A stretch of 64,000 nt of DNA from Arenicella chitinivorans (GCF_014651515.1 NZ_BMXA01000008.1:104175-168174); one strand, 5' to 3'. Counted from the stretch's first letter, positions 1 to 9,523 are shown. The notes: a model not told the origin generated them from the letters alone. Made by a program: numbers and translations.

Positions 1-2
1 CG

Positions 3-794
3 CCGAAATCGGAAACCGTGATTCAAGAAAAAGATGAGGTATTCTTCGTCGCTGCACGCGGCCATATTCACAAAATTATGAAAGAGATGCGCGGTGCCAG
101 CGATAAGACTAAGCGCATTTTTATTGCTGGCGGCGGCAATATCGGCTTGAATCTGGCCATTGAATTGGATCGCAAAGGCTACAGCGTCAAGCTCATCGAA
201 TACAATCCCGAGCGCGCAAACCAGATCGCCGAAGAAGTCCGCGACACCATTGTGTTGAACGGAGACGCCGCCGACGCTGGACTACTGTTACAGGAAAATA
301 TCGAAAGCGCGGACGTCTTCTGTGCGGTCACAGAAAAAGACGAGGTCAATATTTTGTCGGCTAACCTAGCAAAACGTCTCGGCGCAAAGCGCGTGATGGC
401 GCTAGTGAATCGTCCGGCGTATGTCGACAACTTGGAACACCGCGACATCAACGTCATTATCTCACCACGCGTTGCCACGATCGGCAGCGTGCTGGCACAT
501 ATCCGCCGTGGTGACGTGGTCGCGGTTCACTCGCTTCGACGTGGTAAAGCCGAAGCGATTGAGGCAATCGCACATGGTGATGCCACCTCCTCCAAAGTAA
601 TAGGCAAGGGTGTACGCGAAATTCCTTTTCCGGCGGGCACTGGTGTCGGCGCAATTGTACGGGCCGGCGAAGTCATTATCCCGAACGTCGACACGCGGAT
701 AGAACCGGAAGACCACGTAATCATATTTATGGACAACAAGTCCTGCATCACTGATGTGGAAGCCTTGTTCCAGGTCGGCGTCACTTTTCTCTGA
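3..794 (+). CDS. trkA: TrkA potassium uptake regulatory subunit (5' end outside window)
   Basis: This is the peripheral NAD-binding subunit that gates the Trk potassium channel on the cytoplasmic face of the inner membrane. The reading frame is open to the window edge, so the first 190 or so residues are missing; TrkA proteins are usually about 458 residues. What remains is the end of the first RCK_C domain (a GDEVFF-like segment), a second Rossmann domain with the nucleotide-binding motif GGGNIG, and a final RCK_C domain ending in GVTFL. It lies 4 nt before trkH, so the two are surely co-transcribed. Confidence 0.93.
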   Translation, partial: PKSETVIQEKDEVFFVAARGHIHKIMKEMRGASDKTKRIFIAGGGNIGLNLAIELDRKGYSVKLIEYNPERANQIAEEVRDTIVLNGDAADAGLLLQENIESADVFCAVTEKDEVNILSANLAKRLGAKRVMALVNRPAYVDNLEHRDINVIISPRVATIGSVLAHIRRGDVVAVHSLRRGKAEAIEAIAHGDATSSKVIGKGVREIPFPAGTGVGAIVRAGEVIIPNVDTRIEPEDHVIIFMDNKSCITDVEALFQVGVTFL

Positions 795-798
795 TCCC

Positions 799-2250
799 AT
801 GCACTTTCAAACCGTATTTAAAATACTGGGGGTTTTGCTGATTATCTTCAGCGTGACGCAACTCACACCCTTGGCGGTTTCGCTGATTTACAACGATGGT
901 AATAGCTACCCGTTTATTCTGTCCTTTTTCGTGACGCTGATCACCGGGTTATTGCTTTGGGCACCATTACGAAATTTGCGCCGTGATCTGCGGTATCGCG
1001 ACGGATTTCTGGTGGTGGTGTTGTTTTGGACGGTACTGGCAACCTTCGGATCACTGCCTTTTCTGACCTCAGAGCACTACTCATTGTCCATCACTGATGC
1101 TTTCTTTGAGTCGATGTCCGGTTTAACCACCACGGGCGGCACCATTCTAATCAACCTCGATTCACTGCCGGAATCAACCCTTTATTATCGCCAACAACTG
1201 CAATGGCTCGGTGGAATGGGTATCGTTGTTCTGGCAGTAGCCATTATGCCGATGCTGGGAATCGGGGGCATGCAGCTGTATCGCGCTGAGACACCTGGCC
1301 CGATGAAGGACAGTAAATTGACGCCTCGAATCACTGAGAGTGCAAAGGCACTGTGGTACATCTATCTGGGTTTGACCTTGATGTGTACCACCGCATACTG
1401 GGTGGGCGGCATGTCTCTGTTTGATGCTATTTGCCATGCATTTTCCACGGTAGCAATCGGCGGGTTCTCTACCCACGATGCCAGCATCGGGTATTTTGAC
1501 AGCGCTGTGATTGAATCAATTGCTGTCTTTTTTATGCTACTGGCGTCTGCAAACTTTTCCTTACACTTTTTGGCTTGGCGTGACCGCACATTCAAACCTT
1601 ATCGTCGAGACAGTGAATACCGCTTTTTTCTGATTGTGATTCTGATTGCATCCCTGGTGATTTGTGGGGCGCTGATGATGCAAAACATCTACCCTGACAA
1701 CGGCACCGCCGTGCGTCAAGGCCTGTTCCACTTAGTGTCGATACTCACCACCACCGGATTCACTTCTAGTGGCTTTGCTTGGTGGCCTGGCGCTTTACCT
1801 ATCATGCTGATTTTGTTGAGTTTTATGGGTGGCTGCGCGGGTTCTACTGCCGGCGGCATTAAAGTGATGCGGATTCAGATGATGTATAAACAAGGCCGCA
1901 AAGAGATTGTGCGACTCATCCATCCCAACGCGGTACTGTCGATTAAGTCCGGCAATCAAGTAATTAGCGACAAGATTATTAATACCGTCACCGCGTTTTT
2001 CTCAATGTACATCCTGTGCTTTACCCTAACCGGTTTCGCGCTGAGCGCCGTGGGGCTGGATTGGATCACCGCATTTTCCGCGGCGGCAGCCTGTTTGAAC
2101 AACTTAGGTCCAGGGCTCGGCGGCGTTGCATTACACTATGCTGACATCAATGATGCGGCGAAGTGGATACTCTCATTTGCCATGCTGCTTGGTCGACTGG
2201 AGTTGTTTACTTTGTTGGTACTGTTTACCACCACCTTCTGGCGTGACTAG
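799..2250 (+). CDS. trkH: TrkH potassium channel/transport subunit
   Basis: This is the integral membrane subunit of the Trk K+ uptake system. The 483-residue protein has the expected fourfold membrane-P loop-membrane layout. Selectivity-filter glycines are visible in the four pore loops: TTTGGT, AIGGFSTH, TTTGFTSSGF and NLGPGLG. I chose the ATG at 799 because it follows the trkA stop by 4 nt and gives the usual hydrophobic N terminus. A longer in-frame start inside trkA would add an unlikely soluble tail. TrkA binds the cytoplasmic face of TrkH and controls it by nucleotide. Confidence 0.95.
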   Translation: MHFQTVFKILGVLLIIFSVTQLTPLAVSLIYNDGNSYPFILSFFVTLITGLLLWAPLRNLRRDLRYRDGFLVVVLFWTVLATFGSLPFLTSEHYSLSITDAFFESMSGLTTTGGTILINLDSLPESTLYYRQQLQWLGGMGIVVLAVAIMPMLGIGGMQLYRAETPGPMKDSKLTPRITESAKALWYIYLGLTLMCTTAYWVGGMSLFDAICHAFSTVAIGGFSTHDASIGYFDSAVIESIAVFFMLLASANFSLHFLAWRDRTFKPYRRDSEYRFFLIVILIASLVICGALMMQNIYPDNGTAVRQGLFHLVSILTTTGFTSSGFAWWPGALPIMLILLSFMGGCAGSTAGGIKVMRIQMMYKQGRKEIVRLIHPNAVLSIKSGNQVISDKIINTVTAFFSMYILCFTLTGFALSAVGLDWITAFSAAAACLNNLGPGLGGVALHYADINDAAKWILSFAMLLGRLELFTLLVLFTTTFWRD

Positions 2251-2305
2251 TCCACGACTGACGTAACACCAAGAACGCCCTGACTACTCAAACCCATTAA
2301 ACCAA

Positions 2306-2330
2306 CAAGGCCGCTGTGTGAGCGGCCTTG
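2306..2330. terminator. Hairpin between convergent genes
   Basis: A perfect 10-bp stem (CAAGGCCGCT / AGCGGCCTTG) with a 5-nt loop lies 56 bp after trkH and 32 bp from the end of the convergent DUF2853 gene. The run of T residues is weak on both strands, so it may end transcription from both sides but is not a textbook intrinsic terminator. Confidence 0.6.
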
Positions 2331-2361
2331 CTTATAGCGTTGAATAAATAGGCGTCCCTAT

Positions 2362-2706
2362 CTATTTGTAAACTGATGCTTTGCGAAAGTGCTTTACCAG
2401 CAAGTAGTAAACTACAGCGCGGTACTTGTTGCGGTTCGATCTACCATAGATTTCAAGTACCGCTTGGATGCCCTCATCGAGTTTAGGAGAATCGGCAAGC
2501 CCAAGCTTTTTGATGAGAAAGTTCTTTTTAACGCGCTCCAATTCTTTAGGGTCACTCGCGGATACAGTACACGCGTCCGCGTTATAAATTGAAGGACCAC
2601 AGCCAACGGTCACGGCTGTCAGCAATTTCATATCTGGCTTCATGCCACACTTGGTTTCCAGGTCGCCTGCATATTTAGCGATTAACTCTTCACGCTTGCT
2701 CATCAA
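2362..2706 (-). CDS. DUF2853 family protein
   Basis: This small cytoplasmic protein of 114 residues matches the DUF2853 family from memory: an N terminus of the type SKREELIAKYA, a central TVGCGPSIYNADA segment, then VKKNFLIKKLGL and a C-terminal SNRNKYRAVVYYLL. The family is helical and of unknown function. It sits alone, convergent with trkH. The second codon is also ATG, so the start could be 3 nt later. An ATTTGGAGAA stretch just upstream may be the ribosome site. Confidence 0.85.
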   Translation of the reverse strand: MMSKREELIAKYAGDLETKCGMKPDMKLLTAVTVGCGPSIYNADACTVSASDPKELERVKKNFLIKKLGLADSPKLDEGIQAVLEIYGRSNRNKYRAVVYYLLVKHFRKASVYK

Positions 2707-2860
2707 TTTTCTCCAAATAGGTTAAGTGGTGTATTGTGAAATTATCTGCCAGCTAAAGACTACCACTGGTCAAAAGGGCACGCGTTGTTCCTTGGCACAT
2801 CACATCCCCCTTAGTCATGATGCTTCTGACAGTAACGCAAGCTCCTATAAAAATAAATGT

Positions 2861-3832
2861 CTATTGATAAAATTTTATACCCTTCGCCGCTTCCTCCGGT
2901 GGACGTGTCTTGAAACGCTTGTGTACCCAGAAGTATTGTTCCGGATGTGGACGAATCAGTTCCGCCACCTCATTATTCATGCGCGCGGTATCAGACACCT
3001 CGTCCCCGCTCGGAAAATTTTCCAGTGGTTTACCCAGAGTCACTTCATAGCCCATGCCCCAGGGCTTGATACGCGTACGACAGGGGATGACCAGCGCGTT
3101 GGTCATTTCCGCGAATTTCCCCAACATCGGGTAAGTTGAAGCTTGAGTATGGAAAAAGGGTACAAAAATACCTTTCCGGCCCGCGTCCTGATCCGGCAAA
3201 TAATAGAACGGGTTGCCTTTACGAATAGCGCGAATCAATTGGCGCAACGGCGCCTTGCGCTCTACCAGCTCACCACCAAAGCGCAATCGTCGGCGTTTTA
3301 CAACTTCGTCGATTAAACCGTTTTTGGCGTATTGATACATCGTCAACATCGGGCGCTCCTGAGCCAAACGAAGCCCCGCCACATCCAAGCTAATAAAGTG
3401 CGGCGCAAGAATGATGATATTATTGCCGGACGCCAATGCGGCGTCATAGTGCGCACGTCCGTATACGGTAATCAGCTTATTAAAGCGGCGCTTGGATGCC
3501 CACCAGTGCATGGGTGTGGCAAACACAGACTGCCCGATCAACATGAAATGGCGACGATTAATTTGACGACATTCGCACACACTCTTTTCTGGAAAACTGA
3601 CACGTATATTTTTGAACGCTATCCGCCGCCGACTCGCGCCAAGGGCATAAAACAACAGACCGATTGTCTGCCCGAGCACCGCCAGTATTGGCAGCGGCAA
3701 TACACTAAATCCACGCAACACCAGTAAACCCAGCCAGGTTGGCCAGTACTTAGGCGCCAAGAAATTCGTAAGGGGTGTCTTTTTCAAGGTAGGATCGTTC
3801 CAGCGTGACAAAGAGGTCGCAGGATAGCACAA
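2861..3832 (-). CDS. Lipid A biosynthesis lauroyl/myristoyl acyltransferase (LpxL/LpxM family)
   Basis: This inner-membrane enzyme transfers a fatty acyl chain from acyl-ACP to a lipid A precursor. The 323-residue length is normal. One N-terminal membrane segment follows PKYWPTWLG. The catalytic HX4D motif is present as APHFISLD (His145, Asp150). Downstream are the conserved YYLPDQD and the family-typical FKTRPP near the C terminus. Neighbours are unrelated, so which acyltransferase of the LpxL/LpxM/LpxP group this is cannot be decided. The gene diverges from msrB. Confidence 0.88.
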   Translation of the reverse strand: MCYPATSLSRWNDPTLKKTPLTNFLAPKYWPTWLGLLVLRGFSVLPLPILAVLGQTIGLLFYALGASRRRIAFKNIRVSFPEKSVCECRQINRRHFMLIGQSVFATPMHWWASKRRFNKLITVYGRAHYDAALASGNNIIILAPHFISLDVAGLRLAQERPMLTMYQYAKNGLIDEVVKRRRLRFGGELVERKAPLRQLIRAIRKGNPFYYLPDQDAGRKGIFVPFFHTQASTYPMLGKFAEMTNALVIPCRTRIKPWGMGYEVTLGKPLENFPSGDEVSDTARMNNEVAELIRPHPEQYFWVHKRFKTRPPEEAAKGIKFYQ

Positions 3833-3898
3833 GCCCAGTAAGTTCTTGCAGCGTCATCAGGTCATAATTATCACACTACTTTGTTAAACTGTGATTCT

Positions 3899-4447
3899 AT
3901 GAACCGACGAACTATGCTTCTACTCTCTGCGATCGGCGCGACTGGCTCGGTCAGTTGGCTACACGCTACCGCAAAAGATGTAGACACCCAAACGCCGCCT
4001 GATACGCACAAGCCCGCTATGCCAGACTTAGAACCGAACCCCAATCAGATCGTTCCTTTCGAATTATCCAAACACGAATGGCGCGAACGACTGTCTCCAG
4101 CCGCGTTTGATGTGCTCCGCAAAGAAGGTACGGAACGCCCATTCACTAGCCCCTTAAACGATGAAAAGCGCGACGGCGAATACGCTTGCGCAGGGTGCGG
4201 TCTGGTGCTTTTCACCGCAGCACAAAAGTTCGACAGTGGCACCGGCTGGCCAAGCTTTTTCGATACTGTGGCGGGGAGAGTTGAAACCAAACGAGACTTC
4301 AAACTAATTTTACCGAGAACCGAATACCATTGCGCTCGCTGTGGTGGACACCAAGGCCATGTATTCAACGATGGCCCGCAACCCACCGGACTCCGTTACT
4401 GCAATAACGGCGTTGCGCTGACTTTTATACCCGGTGACGCAGCTTAA
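3899..4447 (+). CDS. msrB: Secreted peptide-methionine (R)-S-oxide reductase
   Basis: MsrB reduces the R-epimer of oxidised methionine. This 182-residue form has an N-terminal export signal (MNRRTMLLLSAIGATGS) with a twin-arginine-like RR, so it probably repairs periplasmic proteins. The MsrB domain follows: two zinc CXXC pairs (CAGC and CARC), FDSGTGWPSF, and the catalytic cysteine in GLRYCNNG. I took the ATG at 3899 rather than a TTG six codons upstream because it places the charged signal-peptide start at residue 1. It converges with the cytochrome operon end at 4453. Confidence 0.92.
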   Translation: MNRRTMLLLSAIGATGSVSWLHATAKDVDTQTPPDTHKPAMPDLEPNPNQIVPFELSKHEWRERLSPAAFDVLRKEGTERPFTSPLNDEKRDGEYACAGCGLVLFTAAQKFDSGTGWPSFFDTVAGRVETKRDFKLILPRTEYHCARCGGHQGHVFNDGPQPTGLRYCNNGVALTFIPGDAA

Positions 4448-4452
4448 CTCGG

Positions 4453-5961
4453 TTAGTTTTCGCGACTGAGCACATACTTAGCCACCGCCAGCAGAGTCTC
4501 GTCTCCCAAATATGCTTGGGTTGGCATCTCCGGGTAATCTGGACGTTTTTTAACCGGGTTTGCCAAGTACGCAGCTAAGCCTTCAGGGTTGTCATAATAC
4601 AGCGCTTGTATGGTTTGAATTGACGGACCGATCAAACGACCATTGTAGGAATGACAACCTGTGCACACACCTAAATAGGCAATTTTTCCGCGCTCTGATG
4701 GCTGAATTTCTCTTGGTGCGACAGGTGTGTCAAGCAGGTAGGTATCGGTAGCATCGGTGTTGCTAAAACCACACGGTTTAAACGCGTCTAAACCTACCAA
4801 GTTGTACTGATGAGGATTATTGATGCAGCTATCTTTGCCTTCACTCACATGCACGATATCTGGCTCAAACTGACTGAGCTTCAACGCCATCAGCGCTTTC
4901 ACCTCTGGGATCGTGTCGTAGCCATTATGCATCATTGTGTTGTTCAAAATAGCAACTCGATCCGGATTGGGTTCGGATTCCGGATCGATAGAGATATTGG
5001 CTGCATTGGCATGATCAACGATCAAAATTCCGGCAGTTTTGTGATCAGAAATAAGGTTATCCTCAACGATCACATCATCCGCGGCCATGATCAGAATCCC
5101 GGTGCCGGCCGGTATACCCGCCACAGTTGACCCTGGTGCACCAAAGTTTTTGTGGTTGTTTCCGACAATAAAATTGTTCCGAATAATGACGTCGTAGGTG
5201 GTCTTAATTGGCAATCCCGGTGTAATAAACGCCAAGATTCCGCCGGTATTGTTATGTACATAGTTATTTTCAACAATCGCATGGCGGCTGTTTTCGATCT
5301 CAATTCCAGCAACACTATCGAACACTCGATTGTGGGCCACATGCACGTTATCGCTCATGCCCACATAGATCGCCGCGTCCTCGATACCTGAAATCACATT
5401 GTGTTCCACCACACCGTTTTTACCTAATTGCGGGAACACTCCGTAAACACCGGTATCAATAATTAGGTTGTTACGAATCTCAAAGTTATTTCCAGCCTGG
5501 CCCATGATGCCATTACCTTTGTACCCGGTGATTTGCATATTTTCCACCACCACGTTGTTACCCGAATACAGAATCGCATCATTAAGCTTACCCTTGCCAT
5601 CCATAACTGCGCGTTTACCGGCTTTGATAACACCGACTAGGTGGATATTGTCTTTATCAATATAGACTGTTTCATGATAGGTGCCCGGCATAATCTGGAT
5701 GGTGGTGCCGGGCGCTGCCGCCTTAACGGCATCTTGGATGGATTCACCGTCCTGAACGATCGCAATCACCGGATTTGCTTCACCGGCTGGGCCCGACGAG
5801 ACATCATCGCCCGGTTCAGGTTGTTCAAAACCACTTTGGTAACTTCCACCGGCATTGGTACCCAAAACTACCGGCACACCACCGCTTTGCTTGCCGACTA
5901 GATAACCCAGCCCAATGGCAATCACTGCGGTTAGCAATACGAGAATAAACTTTGCTTTCAT
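4453..5961 (-). CDS. Right-handed parallel beta-helix protein fused to cytochrome c domain
   Basis: This is a 502-residue exported protein with an N-terminal membrane anchor or signal (residues 3-22). Residues about 65-390 form a parallel beta-helix of the NosD/pectate-lyase-like kind, with many short repeats such as NNVVVENMQITG and NNFEIRNNLIIDT. A C-terminal class I cytochrome c domain has the haem motif CTGCH (Cys433) and a likely axial Met479 in YPEMPT. It overlaps the upstream diheme gene by 4 nt (ATGA) and is the last gene of the cytochrome operon. Function is unknown; carbohydrate or polymer binding coupled to electron transfer is inference. Confidence 0.8.
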   Translation of the reverse strand: MKAKFILVLLTAVIAIGLGYLVGKQSGGVPVVLGTNAGGSYQSGFEQPEPGDDVSSGPAGEANPVIAIVQDGESIQDAVKAAAPGTTIQIMPGTYHETVYIDKDNIHLVGVIKAGKRAVMDGKGKLNDAILYSGNNVVVENMQITGYKGNGIMGQAGNNFEIRNNLIIDTGVYGVFPQLGKNGVVEHNVISGIEDAAIYVGMSDNVHVAHNRVFDSVAGIEIENSRHAIVENNYVHNNTGGILAFITPGLPIKTTYDVIIRNNFIVGNNHKNFGAPGSTVAGIPAGTGILIMAADDVIVEDNLISDHKTAGILIVDHANAANISIDPESEPNPDRVAILNNTMMHNGYDTIPEVKALMALKLSQFEPDIVHVSEGKDSCINNPHQYNLVGLDAFKPCGFSNTDATDTYLLDTPVAPREIQPSERGKIAYLGVCTGCHSYNGRLIGPSIQTIQALYYDNPEGLAAYLANPVKKRPDYPEMPTQAYLGDETLLAVAKYVLSREN

Positions 5962-7145
5962 GGTTGGCTCCTCTGATGTGTGGTCAACTCTTGACCAAGC
6001 TGCTTGTGGTTATGATCAACGGCGAGACCAGATGGCACCTTTTGAGGGGTGTCTGGCATAAACCGTTCGTCAGTCAGTGTGTGCATAAACGCAACGATCT
6101 GATCTATTTCTAGTTCGCTCAGATCCGGACTAGTGATATGCCAATGGATCTGTAGGTCATCCGGAGCTGCGTGTCCGCGCCCGAGATTGTAGAATTCCGT
6201 TGCCTCTCGAAGATCAGCAAATACTCCGGAATGCATGTATGGCGCAGTGCGCTCGATGTTACGCAACGTCGGCACTTTAAACCCACCACGTAACTTGGGA
6301 CTGGAGTACGTTCTTTGCGCACCAACGTCAAACACCACACCCTCTGGTTCGGGCGCGCCGATCACCGCGATCTGATTGTTGGTGAACAACGGTGGTGTGT
6401 GGCACTCGGAACAGCGTGCTACAAACGACCGAAATACATTGAGACCAGCTAATTCATCCTCACTCAAGGCTTGATGATTGCCATGCACATATTGATCGTA
6501 GCGGCTATTGAGAGAAATAAGCGATGCTTGGAACGCCGCCAGCGCTGTGTACAGGTTTGGTAGGTTTAAACCTGAATTCGGAAACGCTTGCTCGAATAAG
6601 GTTTGATACTCCGGCACCGCTTGCAAGCGAGCCAATAGGCCGTTCGGAGAGTTACCCATCTCCAGTGGGCTGTATAATGGTTCCTGCGCCTGCTGTTCCA
6701 AACTGTCGGATCGAGCGTCCCAAAACAATTTAGAGTTAAACGCCGCATTCCATAGGCTCGGGGCTGACCGTGTACCACGACGATCGTGAATCCCTCGAGA
6801 GACCGCCAGTCCGTCCGCAAAGCCAAGCCTCGGTTGGTGACAACTCGCACACGAAATTGTCTGATTTGCCGATAAGACTGGGTCGAAGAATAGATATCGC
6901 CCAAGGTCAATCTGTTGCGGACTATAACCATCTCGTACCGGCGGCAGACCAGTACGTGTGCCACCCACACCCCGATCTTGATTCGATGAATAAAACTGAT
7001 ACAAGGTCCGCAGACGGCAACCTTCAGCAGGTATCAATTCAAACCCACGAGGGCAATATTCGTTTAATATAAACTCCGAACCAGTGCTTTGATTACTGCT
7101 GATCTGTAGTACAAGCCACAACGTGATGCCGAGAGTGCGACGCAT
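5958..7145 (-). CDS. Diheme cytochrome c peroxidase / MauG-like protein
   Basis: This periplasmic diheme enzyme belongs to the bacterial CcpA/MauG superfamily, which reduces peroxide or carries out long-range protein oxidation. It has a signal peptide, a first haem site CASCH (Cys99-His103) and a second CSECH (Cys245-His249), with YLFFDPVLSAN and GFKVPTLRNIERTAPYMH as typical flanks. Its length of 395 residues is normal. It starts 11 nt after the c4-like gene and overlaps the beta-helix gene, so the three are one transcript. Whether it is a peroxidase or a MauG-type oxidase cannot be told by eye. Confidence 0.88.
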   Translation of the reverse strand: MRRTLGITLWLVLQISSNQSTGSEFILNEYCPRGFELIPAEGCRLRTLYQFYSSNQDRGVGGTRTGLPPVRDGYSPQQIDLGRYLFFDPVLSANQTISCASCHQPRLGFADGLAVSRGIHDRRGTRSAPSLWNAAFNSKLFWDARSDSLEQQAQEPLYSPLEMGNSPNGLLARLQAVPEYQTLFEQAFPNSGLNLPNLYTALAAFQASLISLNSRYDQYVHGNHQALSEDELAGLNVFRSFVARCSECHTPPLFTNNQIAVIGAPEPEGVVFDVGAQRTYSSPKLRGGFKVPTLRNIERTAPYMHSGVFADLREATEFYNLGRGHAAPDDLQIHWHITSPDLSELEIDQIVAFMHTLTDERFMPDTPQKVPSGLAVDHNHKQLGQELTTHQRSQP

Positions 7146-7156
7146 CTAGAAACCCA

Positions 7157-7810
7157 CTATTTGGCGGTTAAAAACGCAATAATTGCGCTAACTTGCTCTG
7201 GGTCTCGGATAGTCGACGCCATCATCGCCATCTGCCGACCATACCGATCCTCCGGGTTCGCACCGCGCACACCGGTCTGAAAGTGCTTGAATTGACGCAA
7301 CAAATAGTCCGGTGCAAGGCCCGCGATTCTGGGGGCGTGCAGCGCCGGATTTCCTTGTCCCTCGGCACCATGACAACCACTGCAAGTTCCTTGAAAGACC
7401 TTATAACCTAGAACAGTATCCCCGTCGCTGGCCGTGCTTGAACTCGGTTCTAAGGTCGCTAGATAGGTTGAAACACTGGACCACTCAGACTCAGCAATCA
7501 GCGATGACGATGCAGCCATTTGCTTTCCATAGCTGTCAGCACCGTCTGCCCCCCGAATTCCGTTCGCGAAGTTGTGTAACTGCCGTTCCAGATAACTCGC
7601 ATGCTGGCCAGCCAAAGCCGGACTCCCGAGTTGAGGGTTACCCTGCGCACCAACACCATGACAGGCACTACAGTGAGTCGCATATAAGGTAGCGCCGGGC
7701 TCCTCCGCGCAAACACCGGTGCTGTGTATCACCCACAACACCAATATACTCAGCCAACTGGGTCGACCTAGCATACACCACGTCACTTTTCTCAATCGGT
7801 CGTTTACCAC
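7157..7810 (-). CDS. Cytochrome c4-like diheme electron carrier
   Basis: This is an exported 217-residue protein with two related cytochrome c domains, each with one haem motif: CSACH (Cys47) and CSGCH (Cys143). Each repeat also has a Y-G-[KR]-Q-M segment supplying an axial methionine, as in cytochrome c4. A GTG at 7810 opens the frame; an ATG 36 nt downstream (7774) would leave a neater signal peptide and may be the true start. It is the first gene of the operon and probably passes electrons to or from the MauG-like and beta-helix cytochromes. Confidence 0.87.
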   Translation of the reverse strand: MVNDRLRKVTWCMLGRPSWLSILVLWVIHSTGVCAEEPGATLYATHCSACHGVGAQGNPQLGSPALAGQHASYLERQLHNFANGIRGADGADSYGKQMAASSSLIAESEWSSVSTYLATLEPSSSTASDGDTVLGYKVFQGTCSGCHGAEGQGNPALHAPRIAGLAPDYLLRQFKHFQTGVRGANPEDRYGRQMAMMASTIRDPEQVSAIIAFLTAK

Positions 7811-7940
7811 GCATCCGCCCTCTTAGGTATTGAAACTAAGAAAAATAATCGGTTAATCGAACGTATTGAATCTAACTGATTTCAAAATTCACCAGCAAAA
7901 GCCGGAAATTTTTTACGATCCATGCTTAGATCGAGCTCGA

Positions 7941-9005
7941 TTATTCAGAACCAAGTTTATGCTGACGGTACGCAGTCGGTGTAAGTCGATAAGCGTCACG
8001 AAACGCCTTATTGAATGAGCTCAAAGACCGAAATCCGGTATCCAAAGCAATGCTCAATACGGCTTGATTTTCGTAAGCCGGGTCGGCGAGTTTGTCTCCC
8101 GCTTCGGCGATCCGAAAGCGATTCAAGTAGTCATTGAAATTACGGTATCCGAGTCCTGCGTTGATAATCTTGCGTAAGCGATACTCTGGCATCGCCATCC
8201 TGTCAGCTAATTGACCAATGGTCAGTCCCATCTCTCTATAAAGATGCTCTTGTTTCATGAGCGAATCGAGTTGTTGAACGACTTCTACCGGAACTTCTAC
8301 TTCATCGACGGGACGCAAGCGAGCTGGCATCGCGTTGCTCCCAGTTTGTGTTTCCTCAGGCGTGTCCTCTGCGATCACACCCGGCTTATATTGCAGCAAC
8401 AATAGGTTTGTGATTAAACAAATCGCACCGACCGGCAAGTACTGCCATTGATCAAGCCACGGTGAGTCCGCCATAAAGATTTCGCGCATAGAAATCAGCG
8501 TGAAGATATAGCCTCCTGCAATGGCTGAAAAAACTAGGCGTAAATCTCGCCGCGACTCAACGAGGTCGTCCCGCCAGGATCGAACCACCACATATAAGGC
8601 CCAAGCCAGCAATACGAATTCGAGCGCCTGAGGCATGGTACGGTACAAAAAGTATGGCAGACCGATGTCCAAGTAGTCCACCGCGAGAATACCAATCTGC
8701 GGAATCAATACCGTGCTCAGCACCAGCATAAGGTTCCAAGGCGCTAATCGAAACCGCTCATTAAATAAGCTGGAGCAGAGTAACCAGAACAGACCTGGGA
8801 TAGCATTTTCCAATGGCAATACCCAATCACCTACCCAATGCTCACTTACCATTGGGTGTGCGATATACGCGAGAACAGCGAGCAGAAAACAAAATAGAAT
8901 GGCATGTGGAAGTCGCCAGTGTTTCACTGCAGTGAGCAGCACCGCCAAACTCAACATTACTTGTGAGGAGGCAAAAGTCAGAGCGATTATGAGTGCAGTT
9001 GACAT
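7941..9005 (-). CDS. AraC-family regulator with N-terminal membrane domain
   Basis: The 354-residue protein has about seven hydrophobic segments in residues 1-215, then a linker and a C-terminal AraC DNA-binding domain (about 250-352) with two helix-turn-helix motifs; TGFRSLSSFNKAFR and LTPTAYR are the family signature. Membrane-bound AraC proteins of this layout are assumed to sense a ligand in or near the membrane. It lies 130 bp upstream of the cytochrome operon on the same strand and is its most likely regulator, which is inference from position. Confidence 0.85.
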   Translation of the reverse strand: MSTALIIALTFASSQVMLSLAVLLTAVKHWRLPHAILFCFLLAVLAYIAHPMVSEHWVGDWVLPLENAIPGLFWLLCSSLFNERFRLAPWNLMLVLSTVLIPQIGILAVDYLDIGLPYFLYRTMPQALEFVLLAWALYVVVRSWRDDLVESRRDLRLVFSAIAGGYIFTLISMREIFMADSPWLDQWQYLPVGAICLITNLLLLQYKPGVIAEDTPEETQTGSNAMPARLRPVDEVEVPVEVVQQLDSLMKQEHLYREMGLTIGQLADRMAMPEYRLRKIINAGLGYRNFNDYLNRFRIAEAGDKLADPAYENQAVLSIALDTGFRSLSSFNKAFRDAYRLTPTAYRQHKLGSE

Positions 9006-9283
9006 TGATGACTCGTGTGGCGTGTGGCAACGATACGTTAGATAGACGCACGATCATAGCAATGCTCTTTGAAAGCAGCAGCGACGGTTTTCAGCGCATA
9101 CACATGATTTGGACTAAATTTGTCGAGAGAGACCCAAAGATAAGAGCTAACGTGCGATTTCGCAGATTACATTATAGTGAGCAATCTATAGAGCACCAAC
9201 CCTCCGACCCAAATATTCAGCACAACACAGTCAGATTCAGCCTAGCGCACTGAGTTTGGTGTGTACCGAGAAAAAGAGAGGAA

Positions 9284-9392
9284 AGTAGCCGAGCATGGCG
9301 AGCAGCGCGTGTGTGTGTAGGGGATCCTGTAAGAAAAGTGGGGTGGAGTTCTTTCTCAGGCAATGCGCAATGAGTTCTTCTGCTCGACTACT
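9284..9392. repeat. Long-range inverted repeat in a 640-bp gene-free stretch
   Basis: AGTAGCCGAGCA at 9284-9295 can pair with TGCTCGACTACT at 9381-9392 (11 of 12 positions), enclosing 85 nt. The stretch 9006-9643 holds no convincing gene, so this may be a structured RNA or the leader of the gene at 9647. Nothing in it matches an RNA family I can recognise. Confidence 0.3.
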
Positions 9393-9455
9393 TAACCCTT
9401 AGCTTAAATTAGAACTTGGCAATAAAACTTACGAATTTCAAAATCCGTCAGCAAT

Positions 9456-9482
9456 AACTGTCTCCAATCAGCGACAGTTTTT
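9456..9482 (+). terminator. Terminator-like hairpin upstream of the 9647 gene
   Basis: AACTGTC (9456-9462) pairs with GACAGTT (9473-9479) around a 10-nt loop and runs into five T residues on the plus strand. It could end a short plus-strand transcript from the gene-free stretch upstream, such as one covering the 9284-9392 inverted repeat. Confidence 0.35.
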
Positions 9483-9510
9483 GCAAAAACATCGGAATTT
9501 TCGGTTTTTT

Positions 9511-9523
9511 AGACAGTCTGTCT
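9511..9523. promoter_or_regulatory. Palindrome AGACAGTCTGTCT, possible operator
   Basis: A perfect 13-nt palindrome set in T-rich flanks lies 124 bp upstream of the membrane protein gene at 9647. It has the form of a dimeric regulator site, but no regulator can be assigned. Confidence 0.3.

Noticed and set aside
457..800. Open frames on the minus strand over trkA
   Set aside because: They lie opposite a clear conserved gene and show no motif or ribosome site.
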